Assembly (NCBI GenBank): GCA_965206015.1
Contig: CBDBIW010000016.1
Coordinates: 930,001 to 994,000 of the forward strand
Direction of reading: 5' to 3'
DNA length: 64,000 nucleotides
DNA from: JAJCYL01 sp965206015
GTDB lineage: Bacteria; Bacteroidota; Bacteroidia; Cytophagales; Cyclobacteriaceae
The position numbers and the translations under genes were made by a program. Positions 36,228 through 46,258 of this stretch are shown here, piece by piece. How positions within the stretch are numbered: position 1 is the stretch's first letter; each line of letters starts with the position of its first letter. Under the pieces are notes generated by a model. That model was not told the DNA's origin, did no database searches, and worked only from the letters and a program-made list of their open reading frames with translations.

Positions 36228-39200
36228 GATTTTTTCAATTTTTGTTCCTGATAAATAGCAAAGAGTACTGGCACCACAAAGAGCGTGATTATTTCTAAAA
36301 GCATACCCCCAATAGATGGAATAGCCATTGGTATCATTAAATCAGCTCCCCTTCCGGTTGAGGTAAGAATGGGTAACAAGGCAATTACCGTGGTTGCGGT
36401 GGTCATCATGCATGGCCTGACTCTTTTGAGTCCAGCTTGTAAAACGACTGCTCTCACTAACTCTTTGGAATTAGGATTTTGTTCTTTGAAAATCTGGGTA
36501 AGATAAGATCCCGTCAAAACGCCATCGTCGGTAGCAATGCCAAAGAGGGCGATGAAACCAACCCACACCGCTACACTCAGGTTGACGGTTTCCATTTGAA
36601 AGAGCGATCTCATATTGGTTCCGAGGAAATCAAAATTCATATACCAATCCTGACCATAAAGCCAGATCATTAAAAAACCGCCGGAGAAAGCAACTGCAAT
36701 ACCCGAGAAGATCATTAGGGTGGTTGATACCGAACGAAACTGGAGATAGAGTAAGAGGAAGATGGAGATTAATACCAGTGGAACGATAATCGATAATCTC
36801 CTGGCAGCCCTCACCTGGTTTTCATAGGTGCCCGTAAAGACATAGCTGACCCCAACAGGAATTTTCAATTCTCCTGAAGCAATCCTTCCATTGAGGTAGT
36901 CCATGGCTTGCTCGACTACTTTTACTTCAGACACATCCTGATTGCGATCGAAAATAACATAACCAATCAGAAAAGTGTCCTCACTCTTAATCATCTGGGG
37001 ACCTTTGACATAATCAATAATGGCTACGGAGGACAATGGTATCTGAGTCCCCTCTGTGGTTGGAATCAACAGATTCTCGATATCATCAGGATTATCCCTT
37101 AGTTCCCGGGGATAGCGCACCCGAATGGGATAGTGCTCACGACCTTCAACTGAAGTAGATAGAATCATTCCTCCCAGACCCACTTCAATTTGTCGTTGAA
37201 CATCCATGATGGTCAATCCAAACCTTGCAATGGCTTTTCGGTCAATGTCTATTTGTAGATAGGGTTTACCAACAATTCGGTCTGCAAAAACAGATTGCGA
37301 CTTAATGGAAGGCACTTCTTTTAGATATTGTTCTAACTCCAGACCAAAACGTTCAATAGTTTCCAGATCAGGACCTTTGATTTTAATTCCCATTGGAGCC
37401 CGCATGCCGGTCTGAAGCATTACCAAACGGGTTTCTATGGGCTGTAGCTTTGGTGCTGAGGTTACTCCCGGAAAATTGACTACAGAGACAATCTCATTCC
37501 AGATGTCATCCGGTGATTTAATGTGATCTCTCCATTGACGGTAAAACTCACCGCCCTCATCCGGAATTAACTCACCTTTTTCATCCAGGTCATATCCGTC
37601 AGCAGTTGTTCGGAACCTCATTCTGTTCCCCGATTCATCGGTTTTGTATTCAGATTGATACTGGATCACATTTTCATACATTGAAATAGGTGCCGGGTCA
37701 AGGGCAGACTCCACTCTTCCCGCTTTTCCTACCACCATTTCCACTTCCGGAATATTATTAACCGCCATGTCCAGCATTTGCAGCACTCGCTTGTTTTCTT
37801 CAATTCCTGCATGAGGCATGGAGGTGGGCATTAGCAGGAATGATCCTTCATCCAGTGAAGGCATGAACTCTGACCCGATACCGGGAAATGAATGGGCCAG
37901 CCTTGACCACGTGGATGAAGTACGAACATTTATACCAGCTAAATCAAGGGTATTGGGAACAGGAGAAAAGATTTGTGAGAAGCCAAACCAAATATTGGCT
38001 GCTAGTATGATGAAAAACAGGGGTATGGATAGAAATAGCACTCGGTTATTCAAACACCAGTTTAATATTTTGCTGTAGAATCGAGTGACTAACCAGGTTA
38101 ACAGTAGAAAACCCCCAGTCAGGATGAATACAAACAGGAAATTGGATACAAAAGACTGGGATGGCCCAAGGGGCAACCATTGCTCAGTAAGGAAATAACC
38201 AATGGCCAGTAATATGACGGCAAATTTTCCTCTTGTGTGCCAGGCGGTGACATTCAGATAGTATTCTGAAATGTTAATTCCCGATAAAATTAAAAGAACG
38301 AATCCGGCCCAATATTGAGACCAGAATATCATTAGGACCAACCCTGACACAGCCATTAAAATATTTAGGGTTAATCGATACTGCTTCCTGTCAATTTTAA
38401 GAGAGTAAAGCCAGTAGCTTACCGTAGGAACAATTAAGAAAGCAACGATTAGTGCTCCGGTCAGTGCAAAGGTTTTGGTGAATGCCAAAGGTTGGAAGAG
38501 CTTGCCCTCAGCTGCTTCCAAAGTGAACACTGGTATGAAGCTGACGATGGTAGTGAGAATGGCAGTGAGAACAGGCTTGGCCACTTCTGACGATGCTTCA
38601 TAAATTTTATTAAGCAGAGAGTGGCCTTCATTCCCTTCCATTTTTTTGACCATGTTCTCCGAGAACACGATACCCACATCCACAATGGTCCCAATGGCGA
38701 TGGCTATACCAGACAAGGCCACGATATTGGCTTCCACGCCGAAATAGCGCATAAAGATAAAGGTAAAGAGTACCACTACAGGAAGTAATCCGGAGATTAC
38801 CATTGAGGCCCGAAGATTAACCACCATCACGGTCACCACCAATATGGTAATCAGTATTTCCAGTTTTATAGCCTGTTCCAGCGTTTCGAGTGATTCCTGG
38901 ATGAGTTGGCTCCTGTCATAAAAGGGTACAATGGTTAGCTGACTTACAGTTCCATTATTAAGTGTTTTAGAAGGCAGCCCTGGGCCAATCTCAGCGATCT
39001 TAGCTTTGACTTGCTGGATCACTTCCACTGGATTGGCATCAAACCTGCTCACCACCACACCACCGACCACTTCAGCACCACCCTTATCCAACAAGCCCCT
39101 TCTTTCCGCAGGTCCGTAGCTTACACGAGCAATGTCTTTGATTTTGAGCGGACTGTTGTTCTTTACCGTCACCACTGACTCTTCCAGATCGTTCAGATTC

Positions 39201-39967
39201 TTGATGTAACCGAGGCCCCTCACGAGGTACTCTGCCCGATTAATTTCGATCGTTCTGGCACCCACATCAAGGTTAGAATTTTTCACCGTTTTAATAACCT
39301 GATCCAGTGTAATGCCATAATTCCTTAAAGCGGCCGGATCAACATCTATCTGGTATTCTTTGACATATCCTCCGATAGAAGAAACTTCTGAAACACCTGA
39401 AACAGCCGTCAGTCCGTATTTCAGAGAAAAATCCTGGATTGATCTTAACTCATGGAGGTCCCAGCCACCGGTCACATTTCCTGAAGGATCTCTCCCTTCG
39501 AGGGTATACCAAAAAACCTGGCCGAGGGCTGTTGCATCCGGTCCCAGGGCTGGTTGAACCCCATCGGGTAATAAATTTGCTGGAAGTGCACTCAACTTTT
39601 CCAGCAATCGGGATCGGCTCCAGTAAAACTCAACGTCCTCTTTGAAAATGATATAGATGGACGAAAAACCAAAAAAGGAATTACTCCGGATGGTTTTTAC
39701 CCCGGGGGTACCCAAAAGGGCAGTTGTTAACGGGTAGGTGATTTGGTCATCCACGTCCTGGGGGGAGCGACCAGCCCACTTGGTGAATACAATTTGCTGG
39801 TTTTCGCCAATATTTGGAATGGCATCAACGGAAACAGGATCCCGTGGCAGAAAATCAATCTTCCAATTGAATGGAGCGGTTACTATTCCCCAGCCAATTA
39901 TAAGGGCGAATAGGATGGCACTTATCAGCCTGTTGTGTAAGAAGAAATTTATTATTTGATTCAGCAT
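36224..39967 (-). CDS. cusA: CusA/CzcA-family heavy-metal RND transporter
   Basis: This 1247-aa inner-membrane pump is longer than typical CusA (about 1040-1050 aa) because of extra hydrophobic segments between helix 6 and the second periplasmic half. Landmarks are the N-terminal helix, the first porter domain (KWAGRSPQDVDDQITYPLTT), the proton-relay helix 4 (AIAIGTIVDVGIVFSENMVK), MPTSMPHAG and LQTGMRAPMGIKIKGPD in the second half, and VSYVFTGTYENQVRAARRLS. Methionines in the second porter domain fit Cu(I)/Ag(I) transport. It is the first gene of the efflux operon. The substrate is assigned by family and by the CSMHP domain of the adaptor. Confidence 0.9.
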   Translation of the reverse strand: MLNQIINFFLHNRLISAILFALIIGWGIVTAPFNWKIDFLPRDPVSVDAIPNIGENQQIVFTKWAGRSPQDVDDQITYPLTTALLGTPGVKTIRSNSFFGFSSIYIIFKEDVEFYWSRSRLLEKLSALPANLLPDGVQPALGPDATALGQVFWYTLEGRDPSGNVTGGWDLHELRSIQDFSLKYGLTAVSGVSEVSSIGGYVKEYQIDVDPAALRNYGITLDQVIKTVKNSNLDVGARTIEINRAEYLVRGLGYIKNLNDLEESVVTVKNNSPLKIKDIARVSYGPAERRGLLDKGGAEVVGGVVVSRFDANPVEVIQQVKAKIAEIGPGLPSKTLNNGTVSQLTIVPFYDRSQLIQESLETLEQAIKLEILITILVVTVMVVNLRASMVISGLLPVVVLFTFIFMRYFGVEANIVALSGIAIAIGTIVDVGIVFSENMVKKMEGNEGHSLLNKIYEASSEVAKPVLTAILTTIVSFIPVFTLEAAEGKLFQPLAFTKTFALTGALIVAFLIVPTVSYWLYSLKIDRKQYRLTLNILMAVSGLVLMIFWSQYWAGFVLLILSGINISEYYLNVTAWHTRGKFAVILLAIGYFLTEQWLPLGPSQSFVSNFLFVFILTGGFLLLTWLVTRFYSKILNWCLNNRVLFLSIPLFFIILAANIWFGFSQIFSPVPNTLDLAGINVRTSSTWSRLAHSFPGIGSEFMPSLDEGSFLLMPTSMPHAGIEENKRVLQMLDMAVNNIPEVEMVVGKAGRVESALDPAPISMYENVIQYQSEYKTDESGNRMRFRTTADGYDLDEKGELIPDEGGEFYRQWRDHIKSPDDIWNEIVSVVNFPGVTSAPKLQPIETRLVMLQTGMRAPMGIKIKGPDLETIERFGLELEQYLKEVPSIKSQSVFADRIVGKPYLQIDIDRKAIARFGLTIMDVQRQIEVGLGGMILSTSVEGREHYPIRVRYPRELRDNPDDIENLLIPTTEGTQIPLSSVAIIDYVKGPQMIKSEDTFLIGYVIFDRNQDVSEVKVVEQAMDYLNGRIASGELKIPVGVSYVFTGTYENQVRAARRLSIIVPLVLISIFLLLYLQFRSVSTTLMIFSGIAVAFSGGFLMIWLYGQDWYMNFDFLGTNMRSLFQMETVNLSVAVWVGFIALFGIATDDGVLTGSYLTQIFKEQNPNSKELVRAVVLQAGLKRVRPCMMTTATTVIALLPILTSTGRGADLMIPMAIPSIGGMLLEIITLFVVPVLFAIYQEQKLKKS

Positions 39968-40064
39968 AGTCAGTTAATTAACGAGTGGGTTCCTGTTGAG
40001 TATTTTGCAAAGACATCCTATCCAGTCCCTGTTTATTCTACGGGACTAATTAATGGCTATAGTA

Positions 40065-40445
40065 CTAAAGAAGGAATGACTGAACTTTCAGATAAATGTC
40101 GGGTTCAACCGGAGGTGGGGAAGTGTCAGTGTAGAAATTTGGTTGTGATATCTCTAATGGCTCAGTGAAGAGTTCAAGGGCACATACTGTATATAGTAGT
40201 GGTAATTCAATCTGTTGAAGGCTAGTTACATCTGATGGATTAAAATCATCCTCAACTTGTACTTGCTCTGTTTCATTATGGCAGCAACCCATGGCTTCGG
40301 CCTCATTGCAGCAAGACTTTGTAGTCTCTCCAATACTCATGGAGAGAAGTCTACTCATGCAATAATGCCTGGAAATAGCAACGCCAGTAGTTGCTGTTAG
40401 CAACAAAACAACTAATGAAATATGAGCTAATTGACTGATCATCAA
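40065..40445 (-). CDS. HYC_CC_PP family small exported protein
   Basis: This 126-aa protein starts with a membrane segment (MMISQLAHISLVVLLLTATT). The family's three name-giving motifs are present: HYC (ISRHYCMSRLLS), paired cysteines (SCCNEAE, GCCHNE) and a late SPPPVEPDIY. Such proteins are found in Bacteroidota near copper-handling and TonB-receptor genes and are presumed to bind metal through the cysteines. It lies 97 nt upstream of cusA in the same direction and is likely part of the copper response. Confidence 0.75.
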   Translation of the reverse strand: MMISQLAHISLVVLLLTATTGVAISRHYCMSRLLSMSIGETTKSCCNEAEAMGCCHNETEQVQVEDDFNPSDVTSLQQIELPLLYTVCALELFTEPLEISQPNFYTDTSPPPVEPDIYLKVQSFLL

Positions 40446-40507
40446 TGCAAAGATACATTTTTTTGGTTTAAGGTTAGAATAGCGGTTTGATTTAACCCTT
40501 TTAACAA

Positions 40508-41221
40508 TTAAAAATCCGTATTCAAAAACGCCCCAAACTGCAACCTGTTAAACTCATTTCCACCAATTTTATTCCGCAGATAGCCTGATTGCAGACTTAA
40601 AGTACTGTTAAATTTAAAACCCAACGCTAGGTAAAACCGGTTTTGGCTATAGGGGTTATTGTTGAGATTGAGGAAAATCTCATCATAAAAGACAAAAAAC
40701 AACGTGTCGTCAATCATCTCCTTATTACTAAGCGGGATGCTGATAAAAAGGCGATATCTGGCCCTATTCGTATAATCATTACTTATGTCATCCGATGTAA
40801 TCCATCTCTGCTCCAGCCGATAGCGGTGTTCAAAATTCAATCTTCCGACTTTATTCTTGAGAATGAATTGTTCCCAGATCCGATGTTCATTAGATTTTAT
40901 CCCGAAATCTTCTTTGTCAAATGTAGCTGAAGAAATAAATCCATAACCACCAGTCAATATACTGTTATCGCTAGTACGATAATTTAATCCATAGCGAAGC
41001 AGGAGTTGATTGAAATTACTCGTAGTCTCATAAAGCCTCAATTGACCTTCATGGTGAATGCTCAGTTTTTCGGAGAGTTTCTCTGTTCCAAAATACATCA
41101 GCCAGTTGCCAACTTCGGATTCTCCACTTTCCTGAGGCAATGCTATATGTGGATATATTATACTATGCAAAGTTAAAGCAACTCCATAAATCAAGGAATG
41201 TTTTGCTTGTGAGTATCTCAT
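40508..41221 (-). CDS. DUF2490-family outer-membrane protein
   Basis: The frame opens at 41272, but the ATG at 41221 (MRYSQAKHSLIYGVALTLHS) starts a plausible signal peptide and gives 237 aa. The body is an outer-membrane barrel with the DUF2490 pattern (ESEVGNWLMYFGTEKLSEKL, HRIWEQFILKNKVGRLNFEH and RYRLEQRW, YTNRARYRLFISIPL, SQNRFYLALGFKF). The role is unknown; the family is common in Bacteroidota and often lies near transport genes. Confidence 0.75.
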   Translation of the reverse strand: MRYSQAKHSLIYGVALTLHSIIYPHIALPQESGESEVGNWLMYFGTEKLSEKLSIHHEGQLRLYETTSNFNQLLLRYGLNYRTSDNSILTGGYGFISSATFDKEDFGIKSNEHRIWEQFILKNKVGRLNFEHRYRLEQRWITSDDISNDYTNRARYRLFISIPLSNKEMIDDTLFFVFYDEIFLNLNNNPYSQNRFYLALGFKFNSTLSLQSGYLRNKIGGNEFNRLQFGAFLNTDF

Positions 41222-41354
41222 TTCGGAAGGCTCTGTATTTTCTTTCTGTTTCCACCAAATTACGAATCTCAAAAATCAGAGTTGTTATTAGGTAGTCATG
41301 TTCTTTCAAAATCTTTAATCTGTTACAGTTTGCTTTTTTCAAATTTCTGCTTTC

Positions 41355-41385
41355 TTTGCCCCACACTTGGGAGAAAATATATTTT
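41355..41385 (+). promoter_or_regulatory. Bacteroidota-type promoter for topA
   Basis: TTTG at 41355-41358 is separated by exactly 19 nt from TATATTTT at 41378-41385, close to the consensus TTTG-N19-TAnnTTTG. Transcription would begin about 40 nt before the topA start at 41434. Confidence 0.5.
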
Positions 41386-41433
41386 GAGATTTTCGTTTGT
41401 TGGTGGTAGCGTATTTGAATTTCCAAAAATCAT

Positions 41434-43740
41434 ATGTCAAAGAATCTGGTAATTGTTGAGTCTCCGGCTAAGGCCAAAACCATCGAGGGATACCTTGGTA
41501 AAAATTACAAGGTAGCATCCAGTTATGGACACGTCAGGGATTTGCCAAAAGGGGATAAAGCCATTGATATCGAAAATGGATTTCATCCGGCCTATGAGGT
41601 TCCTGCAGATAAAAAGGCAGTAATTGCTGAACTTAAAAAGTTATCGAAAAGCGCAGAGATGGTTTATCTAGCGAGTGACGATGACCGTGAGGGAGAGGCC
41701 ATTTCCTGGCATTTGAAAAAAGCACTTGATTTAAAGGACGACGGAATCCGGAGAATAGTTTTTAGAGAAATAACAAAGAATGCTATTCAAAATGCACTGC
41801 AAACACCGAGAGGTATAGACATTAACCTGGTTAATGCACAGCAAGCCAGAAGGGTATTGGACAGGTTGGTAGGGTTCGAAATTTCACCCTTGCTCTGGAA
41901 AAAGATTAAGGGCGGACTCTCCGCTGGAAGGGTTCAATCCGTGGCAGTGAGGTTGGTAGTCGAACGTGAAAGAGAAATAGATAGATTTAATGCCACTGCG
42001 AGTTTTAAAGTAACAGCGCAATTTTTCCTCGATGGCGGGAAAATATTGAGTGCGGAACTTCCAAAGAAATTTGTTACAGAGGAAGAGGCCCGGGCATTCT
42101 TAGAGAAATGTCTGGCAGCCGAATTTTTTATCAAGAAATTAGAAACCAAGCTACTGAAGAAATCTCCAGCGGCACCATTCACTACCTCAACCCTTCAACA
42201 GGAAGCCAGTCGTAAATTGGGCTATTCAGTAGCCCAAACCATGAACCTGGCCCAGAGATTATATGAATCTGGTAAAATCACCTATATGAGAACCGATTCA
42301 TTGAATCTTTCCGGGGATGCCATTACAACTGCCAGTCATGCGATAAAAAACGAATACGGGGATGCCTTTTCCCAAAGTAGAAGGTATAAGACGAAGTCTC
42401 AATCTGTTCAGGAAGCTCACGAAGCTATCAGGCCTACTGACTTTACGGCAAAGTCGGCAGGAAATGAGCGCAATGAAAAGAGACTATATGATCTCATATG
42501 GAAAAGAGCGATTGCTTCTCAGATGTCAGATGCTGAATTGGAAAAAACCATAGCGACAATTGGTTTGAGCAATGATGAGGCCCACTTTACCGCAACCGGT
42601 GAAATGATCAGGTTTGAAGGATTTCTGAAGGTTTATATCGAATCTCAAGATGACGAAGGAGAGCATGATGAGCAAAAGGGGATGTTGCCTCCGTTGACTG
42701 AGGGTGAGGTTTTAAAAATGAAGCAGGTACTTTCCAAAGAAACTTTCACAAGACCTTCTGCCCGATATACTGAAGCATCATTGGTCAAGAAATTGGAAGA
42801 ATTGGGTATAGGACGCCCGTCAACATATGCCCCGACGATTTCTACGGTTCAAAAGAGAGGTTATGTCTCAAAGGAAACCAGAGAAGGCAGGCAAAGAGAA
42901 TTCGTTCAACTATTGCTCACCAATGGAGGGATTGCCAGATCATTGGATACCGAAACAACTGGTAGCGAGAAGAACAAGCTATTTCCAACAAACACAGCAA
43001 TGGTGGTTAATGATTTCCTTATGGATCATTTCCCGAATGTCATTGATTACTCATTCACCGCCAATGTTGAAAAGGAATTTGATGCGATAGCCCACGGAAG
43101 CAAGCCCTGGGACACTATGATAGCATCGTTTTATGGAGGATTTCATTCCAAGGTAGTGGATACTGACCAGATTGACAGATATGAAGTCAGTAAGGCAAGA
43201 GAATTAGGTGAAGATTCGAAATCGGGTAAGAAGGTCTATGCCCGTTTAGGAAAGTTTGGGCCACTCATTCAGATTGGTGAAAGCGATGATGAAGATAAGC
43301 AATTTGCCAGTATGCGTACAGGGCAGTTTATAGAGAGCATCACCTTTGAGGATGCCATGGAGCTTTTCAAATTGCCAAGAACAGTGGGTGAGTTTGAGGA
43401 AAAGGATGTAGTAGCCGCTATAGGAAGGTTTGGGCCGTATTTGAGACATGACGGAAAATTCGTTTCATTGGGTAAAGCATTAGACCCTTTGTCTGTGACC
43501 CTCGAACAGGCAATACCGTTGATAGTTACAAAACGAGAGGCAGACGCCAATAGAATGATTAAGACATTCGAAGGCAATGATGAGATTCAAGTACTGAATG
43601 GCCGCTACGGTCCATACATTAAAGCTGGAAAAAAGAATGTTCGTATCCCCAAGGACAAGAAACCAGAAGAACTTACACTTGAGGAATGTATGGAGTTAGC
43701 GGATAAAACACCTGAGAAGAAGGGAAAAAGAAGGAAGTAG
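41434..43740 (+). CDS. topA: DNA topoisomerase I
   Basis: This 768-aa protein has an N-terminal TOPRIM domain (NLVIVESPAKAKTIEGYLG; the metal motif DDDREGEAISW near residue 87). The catalytic tyrosine lies in ITYMRTDSLNLS near residue 285. HEAIRPTDFTAK and GIGRPSTYAPTISTVQKRGY are typical of type IA enzymes. The C-terminal part carries Topo_C repeats (ARLGKFGPLIQIG, AAIGRFGPYLRHDGKFVSL, GRYGPYIKAGKKN) and a basic tail, with no zinc-finger cysteines, as is usual in Bacteroidota. It relaxes negative supercoils. Confidence 0.95.
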   Translation: MSKNLVIVESPAKAKTIEGYLGKNYKVASSYGHVRDLPKGDKAIDIENGFHPAYEVPADKKAVIAELKKLSKSAEMVYLASDDDREGEAISWHLKKALDLKDDGIRRIVFREITKNAIQNALQTPRGIDINLVNAQQARRVLDRLVGFEISPLLWKKIKGGLSAGRVQSVAVRLVVEREREIDRFNATASFKVTAQFFLDGGKILSAELPKKFVTEEEARAFLEKCLAAEFFIKKLETKLLKKSPAAPFTTSTLQQEASRKLGYSVAQTMNLAQRLYESGKITYMRTDSLNLSGDAITTASHAIKNEYGDAFSQSRRYKTKSQSVQEAHEAIRPTDFTAKSAGNERNEKRLYDLIWKRAIASQMSDAELEKTIATIGLSNDEAHFTATGEMIRFEGFLKVYIESQDDEGEHDEQKGMLPPLTEGEVLKMKQVLSKETFTRPSARYTEASLVKKLEELGIGRPSTYAPTISTVQKRGYVSKETREGRQREFVQLLLTNGGIARSLDTETTGSEKNKLFPTNTAMVVNDFLMDHFPNVIDYSFTANVEKEFDAIAHGSKPWDTMIASFYGGFHSKVVDTDQIDRYEVSKARELGEDSKSGKKVYARLGKFGPLIQIGESDDEDKQFASMRTGQFIESITFEDAMELFKLPRTVGEFEEKDVVAAIGRFGPYLRHDGKFVSLGKALDPLSVTLEQAIPLIVTKREADANRMIKTFEGNDEIQVLNGRYGPYIKAGKKNVRIPKDKKPEELTLEECMELADKTPEKKGKRRK

Positions 43741-43766
43741 GGAGGTATGATTTATGAATTATCGAA

Positions 43767-44050
43767 TTAATTCTCATTGCCGCCCTGGAAAGCCCAATCC
43801 GTGCTGGTACAGCTTCCCCCAAAGTTCTGTGCTAATCGGGCAACTTGTTTAAGTGCATCTTTAAACTGCTCTACCGTCAATGCTCCCAAAGGATGCGTGT
43901 AAACGGGCTCAAACAACATCCCGGTAGATGGAATATTTGGCATCGAAAGCCCAATCAAAACTGGCTTCCAATATCACCTATATAGATCATTTTCCAGGTC
44001 TTTTTCCTCAATAAATGGAGAGAATTCATCAAAAGAAAACAAAGTTAGTC
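43767..44050 (-). pseudogene. Remnant of an unrecognised protein
   Basis: A minus-strand frame reads RRLTLFSFDEFSPFIEEKDL and ENDLYR, then an in-frame TGA, then YWKPVLIGLSMPNIPSTGML, then PLGALTVEQFKDALKQVARL and TSTDWAFQGGN to the stop at 43767. The text is protein-like on both sides of the TGA, so this is probably a broken gene. I do not recognise the family. Confidence 0.4.
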
Positions 44051-44161
44051 GTCGAATACCCACAGTAGTCGGTCATTTTTTTAATATTTTAATAATGAAA
44101 ACTTTAATCTCTTTTCGAGTACGCACCAAAGACTTACCTGGTGTATTTTAAATAACACCGT

Positions 44162-44589
44162 ATGAAAAATTCAAACCTTGTGATTAGAGTCGGTTTATTG
44201 ATCTTACTGGTGCTATTTATTACAGGTTGTGGATCGGACTATAAAGAGCCGAAGACCAAAAAGCAGAAGAAATGGGCCGCAGTTCTTTTATCTTCATGGG
44301 TCAAACGCTTCTCCTCCCGCGGGGCTGTGGGACTTGGCGGCACATTTGGGCTTGACAATAGTTCTCTGGTCGTATCGATATTAAATGCCCCAATTTAGGT
44401 TCGATAAATGTTAACCCGGGTTTCTATTTGAGTACTATTAATGTTATTGCCATTCAAATAGGTAATTTAGATGGAGAAGTTTATATAGCAATAAGTGGAT
44501 TCTTAACATCCGAAAGCAATGAGGTGGCTTTTAGCACTACGATGCAAGATATTTCACCATTCCCCAAAGGAAATTTTGAGAATCAATGA
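44162..44589 (+). pseudogene. Frameshifted small lipoprotein
   Basis: The start MKNSNLVIRVGLLILLVLFI, followed by TGCGSD, is a clear lipoprotein signal with lipobox ITGC. The first frame stops at 44398. From about 44360 a different frame carries CPNLGSINVNPGFYLSTINV, then AIQIGNLDGEVYIAISGFLT and a stop at 44587-44589. The switch shows one or more frameshifts in a gene of about 140 codons. The family is unknown. Its stop lies against the SRAP gene. Confidence 0.6.
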
Positions 44590-44610
44590 TTGATAATTGA
44601 TATTTACACT

Positions 44611-45309
44611 GTGTCTTCTCGCTATACATTGACCTGCCCCCCGCAAACACTGGAAAAGAGATTTTCCGTTGACGTTACCAATGGCTATAAGCCTATTTAC
44701 AATGCCTCACCCACTCAGTTGTTGCCAGTGATTACTAATGAAGACAAAAAAGGGTTCTCTTTCTTTTATTGGGGTGTTACACCTAAAATGGCTAATGATA
44801 AGACCATCTCGGCCAAATTGTACAATGCTTCTTCAGCCGAATTGATTAATAAAGCATCTTATCGAAATGCGCTGCAATCTCGAAGATGCATCGTTCCTGT
44901 TGACGGTTATTATGAATGGAAAAGAATTAGTAAGAAAGGAAGAACACCTTATTGGATACATATGGCGGGACAGGTCATCTTCAGCCTTGCTGGTCTTTGG
45001 GATGAATATGAGGATGGAGAGGGTGAAACCCATCATACGTTTAGAATCATTACAGTTCCAAATAATAATCTGATTGATACTCCGAACCCGGAAATGCCGG
45101 CTATTCTGGAAGAAGCAACAGAAAAAGATTGGCTAAACACTGAAGCATCAATTGAGGACCTTATCACATTGTTAAAGCCGTTTCCTGCCGACAATATGAA
45201 AAGTCATTCCGTCTCTTCTAAAGTGAATGATCCGCAAGTCAATTCTGAAGATTTAATAAGGCATGTTCCGCCGGCCGATCAATTCGGTAACTATTCATTG
45301 TTTAATTAG
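44611..45309 (+). CDS. Degenerate SRAP (YedK/HMCES-like) protein lacking catalytic Cys2
   Basis: Matches to the SRAP family are clear (RCIVPVDGYYEWKRI, TPYWIHMAGQVIFSLAGLWD, THHTFRIITVPNNN, MPAILEE). SRAP proteins begin M-C-(G/S)-R-Y, because Cys2 crosslinks abasic DNA. Here the frame reads GTG TCT TCT CGC TAT, so the start is GTG and residue 2 is Ser. The Asn of the N-A-R-A-E motif is kept but the Arg is Ser (YNASSAEL). The usual active-site histidine before RMPxIL is absent (DTPNPEMPAIL). The frame is open for 232 codons from GTG 44611, or from a TTG at 44590. It is either recently inactivated or has a non-catalytic role. Confidence 0.75.
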   Translation: MSSRYTLTCPPQTLEKRFSVDVTNGYKPIYNASPTQLLPVITNEDKKGFSFFYWGVTPKMANDKTISAKLYNASSAELINKASYRNALQSRRCIVPVDGYYEWKRISKKGRTPYWIHMAGQVIFSLAGLWDEYEDGEGETHHTFRIITVPNNNLIDTPNPEMPAILEEATEKDWLNTEASIEDLITLLKPFPADNMKSHSVSSKVNDPQVNSEDLIRHVPPADQFGNYSLFN

Positions 45310-45421
45310 CGGATTGGGCTATGGCGCACAGGGGTGTTCGTGAGCGAGCAATTTGACAGCTTACAATTTTCAAAAATGACCAAAATATCCAATAAAAGAC
45401 GCTTTATGCCTGGTATCGGTT

Positions 45422-45455
45422 TTGCATTAATTTTAGAGCATCTCAATTAATGCAA
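45422..45455. repeat. Perfect 11-bp inverted repeat
   Basis: TTGCATTAATT (45422-45432) and AATTAATGCAA (45445-45455) flank a 12-nt loop, between the SRAP gene and the IS982 remnant. It could be a terminator stem or an element end. Confidence 0.5.
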
Positions 45456-45586
45456 CAGATATGTTCAGAATAGGCTCTGCACCTTGATTAATCTGAATTC
45501 GGGTTATATTAGGTGAGTTCGACGTAAGAGAGATCATAAAGGTAAGAAAAGCTGTTTGGAATCTGTATAGTTGAGTTTTTGACAGG

Positions 45587-46111
45587 TTGGTATTTGATGG
45601 TTGGTCTTTTCGGAAAGAATGAATAAGCAATCAGTCCGGAGATAAGGTTTGTAATGAAGTTTGCCCATCGTCTATGTCCTGAATGCCAATTCTTGAGAGC
45701 TGTAGCCTTTATCAGCGTATAATTTCCCCTTGAGGATTTTGACGAACGACTGGTTTTTGAGTGGTTCCCTGTCCTCTACATTCCCCTGAATAATGGCGAA
45801 ATGGAGTATCTCTCCTTTGTCATTCATTACAATATGAAGTTTGAAGCCAAAAAAACAGCTCATTGTGAAGTTTCCAAGCTTGGCCAATCTTTCAAAAACC
45901 TTGTTTCTTTTAATCCGCTTGTTATTGGCAGTGTAGCAGATTGCATTAGTTCAAGGTAATCACTTCTCAAGGTAATCACTTTACTACCGCTCATCTCAGG
46001 CTTTCTCCCGGGCTCATTGCCAATAAGATGTTTTTTGACGGATTGACTGAATTGAATGCAAAAACCGTCAGGCTTTATTGAGTTCTCAGGGGTTTCTATC
46101 AGAAAATTCAT
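45587..46111 (-). pseudogene. IS982-family transposase remnant
   Basis: The minus strand reads, in pieces, KPEMSGSKVITLRSDYLELM; FFGFKLHIVMNDKGEILHFA with QGNVEDREPLKNQSFVKIL and GKLYADKGYSSQEL; and, in another frame, WANFITNLISGLIAYSFFPK and RPTIKYQ. These are the N-terminal, central DDE and C-terminal blocks of IS982-type transposases, separated by frame changes and deletions. No terminal inverted repeats could be identified. It is distinct from the IS982-type element at 61.2 kb. Confidence 0.75.
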
Positions 46112-46258
46112 TCAAGTATTAATCGAACTCAGGTTAATAGTTAGATATACTGATATTCAATCACTTAATACGTGGATGACACTTAAAATAATTACATTTA
46201 TTATGTGCCTGTTTCAATAAACCGGATATGAATTGCGCAAATTAGTTATAGTTCGACC

